Positions 22,304-26,651 of a DNA stretch of 26,651 nucleotides are shown one piece after another. Position 1 is the stretch's first letter. Each line of letters opens with the position of its first letter. The stretch lies in assembly GCA_026985435.1 (NCBI GenBank), contig JALSQL010000143.1:1-26651 (forward strand), read 5' to 3'. The notes below the pieces were generated by a model. The model was not told the origin of the DNA. It searched no databases and saw only the letters and a program-made list of their open reading frames with translations. The position numbers and the translations under genes were made by a program. This DNA comes from Acidilobaceae archaeon. Lineage in GTDB: Archaea > Thermoproteota > Thermoprotei_A > Sulfolobales > Acidilobaceae.

Positions 22304-23371
22304 TCAGGGTGTCGGCGCTATCCCGGGCAGCTTCGGGTACGGCCTGGCCTCCCAGACGCCGCGGAGGCCGCAGAGGTAGCGGGTCAGCCTCTCCACGCCG
22401 AAGCCGAAGCCCGCGGTGCGGAGGGGGTGGAGCTCCCTGAGCATCTCGAGGTACCACCTGTACTTGGCCGGGTCCTCCCCGCTCTCGCGCATCCTCGCCA
22501 CTACCCTTGCGGGCTCGTACTCCCTCTCCGCCCCGCTGGCCGCCTCGCCGAAGCCCTCGGGGTAGATTAGGTCGAAGTCCAGCAGCACCCCCGGCCGGGC
22601 CGGGTCTTCCCTGTCGTAGAAGCCCCTCGCCCCCCTCGGGTACTCGACGACCAGGAACGGCCTGCCCATGTGGGCTGAGAGCGCCCTCTCGCACTCCCAC
22701 CTCAGCTCGGCCCCCTCGGGCTGCCTGCAGCCCAGCTCCCTGGCCAGCCTGACGGCCTCCCCGTGGGTCAGCCTAGGCAGCGGGGGCTTGTGGGCCTCGG
22801 GGTCGAGGGTTCTGCCGAGGAGAGTCTCTAGCTGCCTCCAGTGCTCCTCCCAGACCCGCCTGACGGTGTGGTAGAGCAGCTCCTCAGCCAGCCTGCTGGC
22901 CTCCCGGTAGCTCGCACCGTAGGCCTCCACGTCGAGCTGGTAGAACTCGGCCAGGTGCCTCCCCGTCAGCGCAGAGTCGAGCGGCTCTAGCCTAACGTTG
23001 GGGGCGGCGAAGTACACCCTGCCGAGGCTGGCGGCCATGTACTGCTTGTAGAGTATGGCGCTGCTCATTATCTTGTACTCGAACCCGTAGAAGTCCACGG
23101 TGGCCTGCTTCGCACCCCTGATGCCCGGGTCGGTCACCGGGCCTATGACCGGGGCTAGGACCTCCGTGAACCCCCTGGAGTCCAGGTACTCCCTCATCGC
23201 GGCCAGGGCCGTGGCTTGGACCCTGAAAACAAGCCTGTAGCGGTCCTCCCTGGCCCACCTCCACGAGCGGGAGAGCCAGCCCCGGAGGAACTCTAGGAAC
23301 CCGGCCCTGTCGCGGGCCATCCTCTCGAGCTCGAGGACCGAGGGGTGCACCCTACCAGCCGCGGTTTTCAC
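22304..23371 (-). CDS. AsnRS/AspRS-like archaeal asparagine synthetase
   Basis: 355 aa from the GTG at 23371. The fold is the class II aminoacyl-tRNA-synthetase catalytic core of the AspRS/AsnRS type. SSAILYKQYMAASLGRVY corresponds to the QSPQLYKQ block. Motif 2 is VRLEPLDSALTGRHLAEF (about 127-144), DFDLIYPEGFGEAASGAERE is the Asp/Asn-type substrate block, and motif 3 is GFGFGVERLTRYL (about 321). The N-terminal anticodon-binding OB domain of true AspRS/AsnRS is missing. This is the architecture of the archaeal asparagine synthetase related to AsnRS, which activates aspartate with ATP and amidates it. A start at 23449 is excluded because the TATA box (23433-23440) would lie inside the coding region. 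It is slightly longer than the known Pyrococcus form (~294 aa). A residual tRNA role cannot be ruled out from sequence. Confidence 0.82.
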   Translation of the reverse strand: MKTAAGRVHPSVLELERMARDRAGFLEFLRGWLSRSWRWAREDRYRLVFRVQATALAAMREYLDSRGFTEVLAPVIGPVTDPGIRGAKQATVDFYGFEYKIMSSAILYKQYMAASLGRVYFAAPNVRLEPLDSALTGRHLAEFYQLDVEAYGASYREASRLAEELLYHTVRRVWEEHWRQLETLLGRTLDPEAHKPPLPRLTHGEAVRLARELGCRQPEGAELRWECERALSAHMGRPFLVVEYPRGARGFYDREDPARPGVLLDFDLIYPEGFGEAASGAEREYEPARVVARMRESGEDPAKYRWYLEMLRELHPLRTAGFGFGVERLTRYLCGLRGVWEARPYPKLPGIAPTP

Positions 23372-23432
23372 GCATACCCCAGCCCCTCCAGCCCCTGAGG
23401 CCTGGGGCCGCCGGGGGCGGGGGGTGGGGTGG

Positions 23433-23440
23433 TTTATATG
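23433..23440 (-). promoter_or_regulatory. TATA box for the asparagine synthetase gene
   Basis: The minus strand reads CATATAAA, directly after the ubiA stop codon. Predicted transcription start is near 23407-23410, giving a leader of about 36 nt to the GTG at 23371. It fixes the start choice for the gene. Confidence 0.6.
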
Positions 23441-23450
23441 TGTTCCCACG

Positions 23451-24383
23451 CTAGTGGAGCAGGGCCCCGGCGTAGTCGGCTATGACCCCGAGGCTAACTA
23501 GTAGCCCGACGAGGAGGTTGAGGTTGAACGCCCTCGGAACGTTCTCCCTACCCCTCCAGGCCAGCGCCACCCCATAGAGCATCACCGCCGAGCCGAGAGC
23601 GGAGCCCGCCAGGGTGAAGGCGCCGGCGGGGGGCCTGTAGATTAGGGAGCCCGCGGCGAAGAGCGCCGAGGCGGCGAGGGCTAGGGCGAGGCTCCACACT
23701 AGAGCCCCCCGGTAGCCGAACCGGGCAGGCACGCTCCCCACCCCGTGGGCCCTGTCGAAGTCCTCGTCTAGCGTGCTGTAGATTATGTCGAAGGAGGCGA
23801 CCCAGAGGGTGACGGCCGCGACGTACACCCAGGGGACAGCCCCCAGCGCCTCCCAGGCGCTCCCGGCCTCGTCGCCCGCGGCCGCTATGGCGCCCCCGAA
23901 GACGGCGAAGCCGAGGACGAGGCCTAGGTGTATGTGGGGCAGCCAGTGGAGCCTCTTGGCGTATGGGTAGCTCATCGCCAGCAGCCAGAGTATGGGGCTG
24001 AAGAGCAGGGCGTACCTGTTCAGGAGGGCGGCGCTGGCGTAGTAGAGGAGGCTCCCCACAGCCACCACCAGCCAGGCGTCCTTGAACCTGAGCGCCCCCG
24101 ACACCAGGGGGCGGCTGCGGCTCCGGGGGTTGAGCCTGTCTATGTCGTAGTCGGCTATGTTGTTGTAGGCCATCGCCGCGGTGCGGAGGCCGAGCAGCGC
24201 CAGCCCCATGAGGATGGCGTCCCCCAGGCTGAAGGGGTGGCGCGAGAGGGCGGCCCCCGCGTAGGCGAAGGGTAGGCTGAAGAGTGTGTGCTCTATCCTC
24301 ACAAGCCTGAGCGCCGCCTCGAGCCTGGAGCGCCCGCTAACCGCGCCAGGGTCCCAGGCTGGCCGGGCGCCCCTAGCCCCCAA
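23451..24383 (-). CDS. ubiA: UbiA-family prenyltransferase (quinone biosynthesis)
   Basis: 310 aa, with about eight to nine membrane helices. The two Asp-rich motifs that bind Mg-prenyl diphosphate are intact: NNIADYDIDRLNP (residues 74-86) and DIIYSTLDEDFDRAHG (about 199-214). GSVPARFG after the second motif is typical of the 4-hydroxybenzoate/menaquinone branch. It attaches a polyprenyl chain to an aromatic acid in the membrane. The start is TTG, with GGAGGTG seven bases upstream inside the end of ubiD; the two genes overlap by 11 bases and must be coupled. The partner UbiD removes the carboxylate. Whether the ring comes from hydroxybenzoate or from the futalosine (menaquinone) route cannot be decided here; no mqn gene is in the window. 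Confidence 0.9.
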   Translation of the reverse strand: MGARGARPAWDPGAVSGRSRLEAALRLVRIEHTLFSLPFAYAGAALSRHPFSLGDAILMGLALLGLRTAAMAYNNIADYDIDRLNPRSRSRPLVSGALRFKDAWLVVAVGSLLYYASAALLNRYALLFSPILWLLAMSYPYAKRLHWLPHIHLGLVLGFAVFGGAIAAAGDEAGSAWEALGAVPWVYVAAVTLWVASFDIIYSTLDEDFDRAHGVGSVPARFGYRGALVWSLALALAASALFAAGSLIYRPPAGAFTLAGSALGSAVMLYGVALAWRGRENVPRAFNLNLLVGLLVSLGVIADYAGALLH

Positions 24384-25857
24384 GCCTCCACACCTCCCTC
24401 GGGGGGCTGCGGAATATGCGCCTGTATAGCTCGTCCGCCCTCCTCCGGGTCTCGGGGTCCTCCGCCACCAGCTCGGGCCAGGGCCTCCCCCAGTTCTCCT
24501 CGGGGAGCTTCCTGGTGGCGTCTATCCCGAGCTTCCCGCCGTAGCTTGGGGCCCGGGAGGCGGGGTCGAGGGCGTCGGTGTGGGAGTTTCCTATGACCAC
24601 CACGTCCCTGGCTGGGTCGACGTTGGCCGAGACGGCCCAGACCACCTGGTTCAAATCGTGCGGGTCAACGTCGTGGTCAACCACAACTATTATCTTGGTG
24701 AGGCTCGTCTGCCCCAGGCCCCAGAGCGCCGCCATGACCTTCTTGGCGTGGCCCGGGAACCTCTTCCTTATGGAGACCACCATTAGGCCCTGGAAGACGC
24801 CGTACTCCGGGAAGCTGACGTCCACGACCTCCGGGAGGAGCATCCGTATCAGGGGGAGGAACACCCTCTCCACAGCCTTCCCGATAACGGCGTCCTCCAG
24901 CGGGGGCAGGCCGACGACGCTACCGTAGTAGATGGGGTCGCTCCTATAGTACATCCTCTCAACGTGGAGCACGGGGTACCTCTCCACGGGCCTGTCATAG
25001 TAGCCCCAGTGGTCGCCGAAGGGGCCCTCCGGGGCCAGCTCCCCCCTCCTCACGTAGCCCTCTATCACTACCTCCGCGTTGGCGGGGACCAGGAGCCCGT
25101 TGGGGAGCTCGTAGAGCTCCACGCCCCTCCCCCTCAGGAGGCCGGCGAAGAGGTACTTGTCCATGGGGGGAGGCACGGGGGCGACGCCCGTGAACAGGGT
25201 GGCCGGGTCCGAGCCTATCGCTATAGCCACGGGGACCCTATCCCCCCGGCTGGCCTCATAGTCCTCCGCGCCCCTCTTGTGGATCTGCCAGTGTATGACG
25301 GCCCTCGACCCGTCCACCAGCATGACCCTGTAGACGCCGAGGTTGAAGGTTCCATGCTCGGGGCTGCGGGTGACGACGAGGGGGAAGGTGAGATAGCGGC
25401 CCCCGTCCCGGGGCCACGTCTTGAAGGCTGGGAGCATGTCGAGCGGCGCCCCGCTAGCTTCGACCACGTTCTCCGTGAACCCGGCCCTCCTAGCCTTCCT
25501 GGGCATGTACCTCCCCATCTCGCCGACCTCCCGGAGGGCCCGTAGCTTCTCGCCCAGGCCCATCGGCGGCGCCCTCGAGGCGATGCCCACGAGCCTCTCC
25601 CCGGCCTCCTCCAGCCTCTCCAAGCCCAGGGCGCCCCGGAGCGTGTCGAGCCCCCGGAAGAGGTTGCCCGCCACCCTCCAGCCCGGGTGGCCCTTCACCC
25701 TGGTGAACAGCACGGCGGGCCCCCGGGAGTACATGACCCGCCTCAGGAGGGCCGGTATCTCCAGGATCGGGGAGACCTCCTCCCCGACTACGGCCAGCTC
25801 CCCCCTCTCATCAAGCCAGGCCAGGTAGCCCCTCAGGTCTGCGAGCGGGTCCGGCAG
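24373..25857 (-). CDS. ubiD: UbiD-family prenylated-FMN decarboxylase with CTG start
   Basis: 494 aa from a CTG at 25857, the normal UbiD length (about 490). The first ATG in frame is at 25734, but the 41 codons before it encode the conserved UbiD N-terminus (DLRGYLAWLDERGEL, then EEVSPILEIPAL), so an ATG start would cut into the fold. No ATG, GTG or TTG occurs in frame upstream, and GGGGTGG lies six bases before the CTG. Catalytic and cofactor residues are present: NLGVYR (Asn172, Arg177), His193, Glu266 in VIEGYV, and PEGPFGDH (Glu277, Asp282), the R-E-D triad of the family. It uses prenylated FMN to decarboxylate the prenylated aromatic acid. It needs a UbiX-type flavin prenyltransferase, which is not in this window. 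It overlaps ubiA by 11 bases. Confidence 0.92.
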   Translation of the reverse strand: MPDPLADLRGYLAWLDERGELAVVGEEVSPILEIPALLRRVMYSRGPAVLFTRVKGHPGWRVAGNLFRGLDTLRGALGLERLEEAGERLVGIASRAPPMGLGEKLRALREVGEMGRYMPRKARRAGFTENVVEASGAPLDMLPAFKTWPRDGGRYLTFPLVVTRSPEHGTFNLGVYRVMLVDGSRAVIHWQIHKRGAEDYEASRGDRVPVAIAIGSDPATLFTGVAPVPPPMDKYLFAGLLRGRGVELYELPNGLLVPANAEVVIEGYVRRGELAPEGPFGDHWGYYDRPVERYPVLHVERMYYRSDPIYYGSVVGLPPLEDAVIGKAVERVFLPLIRMLLPEVVDVSFPEYGVFQGLMVVSIRKRFPGHAKKVMAALWGLGQTSLTKIIVVVDHDVDPHDLNQVVWAVSANVDPARDVVVIGNSHTDALDPASRAPSYGGKLGIDATRKLPEENWGRPWPELVAEDPETRRRADELYRRIFRSPPREVWRLGG

Positions 25858-25890
25858 CCCCTGCCACCCCGCCGGGGGGCGCGGGGGAGG

Positions 25891-25900
25891 GTTGATAATG
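25891..25900. promoter_or_regulatory. Shared AT element of the ubiD and antiporter promoters
   Basis: The sequence GTTGATAATG (minus strand CATTATCAAC) is the only AT-rich stretch in the 89-bp spacer between two divergent genes. On the minus strand it would start ubiD transcription near 25870, just before the GGGGTGG motif. On the plus strand it would start the antiporter near 25920. One element may serve both directions, or two TATA boxes may overlap. Confidence 0.4.
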
Positions 25901-25946
25901 GAGCGTCCTACCCCCGCGGCGCGGCCTGCCGGGGCGGGTGCATGCT

Positions 25947-26651
25947 GTGGCGGCGGGGCGCCTGGCTAGGAGGCTGCTCACGGGGGGCGTGGGTGTAGCC
26001 CTTGCCGCGGCCTCCGCCGGGGCGCCCCTCTACTGCCCGCCCTCCTGCCTCAGCGTGAGGGAGCTGTACCCCCTGGCGGTGGCGTCGGGTATTGTGCTCT
26101 CCGGGTTCCTCCTCGGCGAGGCCCTCGGCGTGGTCCCAGCGATAGTCGAGATAATACTGGGCCTCGCGGCGGCGTCCCTCGGCGTGGGGGTCTCCCCGAC
26201 GCTCGAGACCCTAGCCCTGCTGGGGAGCTCCTTCCTAATGTTCGCCGCCGGCATGGAGGTCGACGCCGGCCTCCTCGCGAGGCACCTCCTATCGAGCGCC
26301 ATGGTGGGCCTGGCGAGCTTCGCCGCCCCGATGGCCGCCACCATGGGCGCCCTGGCCCTCCTGGGCTACACAGCCCGCGAGGCGGCCCTGGCGGCCGTGG
26401 GCGCCTCGACCACGAGCGTCGCCGTGGTCTACGCTATACTCAGGGCTCGGGGGCTCCTCTCGAGGGGCGAGGGGCAGGTCGTGCTAGCCTCCGCCATGGT
26501 GGCCGACGTGGCCAGCATACTGGCGTTCATAGCCCTCGCCGCCCAGACCAGCAAGGCTATGGCCGCCTACTTCCTCTCCCTGTTCCTCGTCCCGCCGGTG
26601 CTCCGCGCGCTCTTCAGGTGGCTGCCCGAGCAGAGCCACGAGGCCGAGATG
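25947..26651 (+). CDS. CPA2-type Na+/H+ (or K+/H+) antiporter, 5' part
   Basis: The frame is open from 25899 to the right edge (235 codons from the chosen start), so the C-terminus is outside the window. The GTG at 25947 has GGGTG six bases upstream; the GTG at 25938 is the alternative. After an extra N-terminal hydrophobic segment with two cysteines (LYCPPSC), the sequence follows the cation:proton antiporter 2 pattern: VPAIVEIILGLAAASLGVG, then LGSSFLMFAAGMEVD, AVGASTTSVAVVYAILRARG and MVADVASILAF, whose Asp is the conserved ion-path residue. Such proteins exchange Na+ or K+ for protons across the membrane. The ion cannot be told from this part. It diverges from ubiD. Confidence 0.85.
   Translation, partial: MAAGRLARRLLTGGVGVALAAASAGAPLYCPPSCLSVRELYPLAVASGIVLSGFLLGEALGVVPAIVEIILGLAAASLGVGVSPTLETLALLGSSFLMFAAGMEVDAGLLARHLLSSAMVGLASFAAPMAATMGALALLGYTAREAALAAVGASTTSVAVVYAILRARGLLSRGEGQVVLASAMVADVASILAFIALAAQTSKAMAAYFLSLFLVPPVLRALFRWLPEQSHEAEM

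Noticed and set aside
23372..23449. 26-codon N-terminal extension of the asparagine synthetase
   Set aside because: The TATA box CATATAAA lies within it and the residues are Pro/Gly-rich with no similarity to the family.
1..26651. tRNA, rRNA, CRISPR arrays, insertion sequences
   Set aside because: I looked through all intergenic stretches. Apart from the 333-bp region the gaps are under about 190 bases, and none shows cloverleaf-like sequence, regularly spaced repeats or transposase remnants.

Overview
The window reads as a chromosomal segment of a GC-rich, hyperthermophilic crenarchaeon, most likely from the Desulfurococcales or a near relative. The evidence is strong AGG (Arg) and ATA (Ile) codon preference, archaeal TATA boxes about 25 nt upstream of likely transcription starts, Shine-Dalgarno sites of the GGGGTG/GGAGGTG type, many GTG and TTG starts, surface proteins built of Ig-like modules with many N-glycosylation sequons, and an archaeal AsnRS-like asparagine synthetase. 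I cannot name the species from sequence alone.

Layout. (1) 1-12898, mainly plus strand: a partial minus-strand gene at the left edge, a 333-bp AT-rich intergenic region, then a cell-surface block. This holds a secreted S-layer-like protein (1284 aa), a giant membrane-anchored Ig-repeat protein (2218 aa) and a small signal-anchored protein (276 aa), followed by a DUF998 membrane protein. (2) 12863-15226: a minus-strand pair (nitroreductase, then a COG2426-type membrane protein) diverging from a DUF1152 gene. (3) 15269-20699, minus strand: a complete branched-chain amino-acid-type ABC importer. The substrate-binding protein has its own promoter and lies upstream of livG-livF-livH-livM, which are packed with gaps of a few bases or overlaps. 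(4) 20866-23371, minus strand: an AsnRS-like asparagine synthetase followed by a GltB-type FMN-domain protein that lacks the usual 3Fe-4S cysteines. (5) 23451-25857, minus strand: a UbiD decarboxylase and UbiA prenyltransferase operon, the core of quinone ring modification. UbiD appears to start at CTG. (6) From 25947, plus strand: the start of a CPA2-type Na+/H+ antiporter, divergent from ubiD across an 89-bp spacer.

How the genes may work together (inference). The first two surface proteins could be the outer layer and the membrane-anchored stalk of the cell envelope. The liv transporter, asparagine synthetase and GltB-like protein form a neighbourhood for amino-acid and nitrogen supply. 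UbiD and UbiA supply the respiratory quinone.

Most unusual points: the 2218-aa protein contains an internal stop-transfer plus signal-peptide-like junction, as if two surface proteins were fused; its Ig modules show a four-module (about 1.1 kb) higher-order repeat with phase-specific cysteines; UbiD has a CTG start supported by a Shine-Dalgarno site and by N-terminal homology; and the asparagine synthetase is paired with a cluster-less GltB paralogue.
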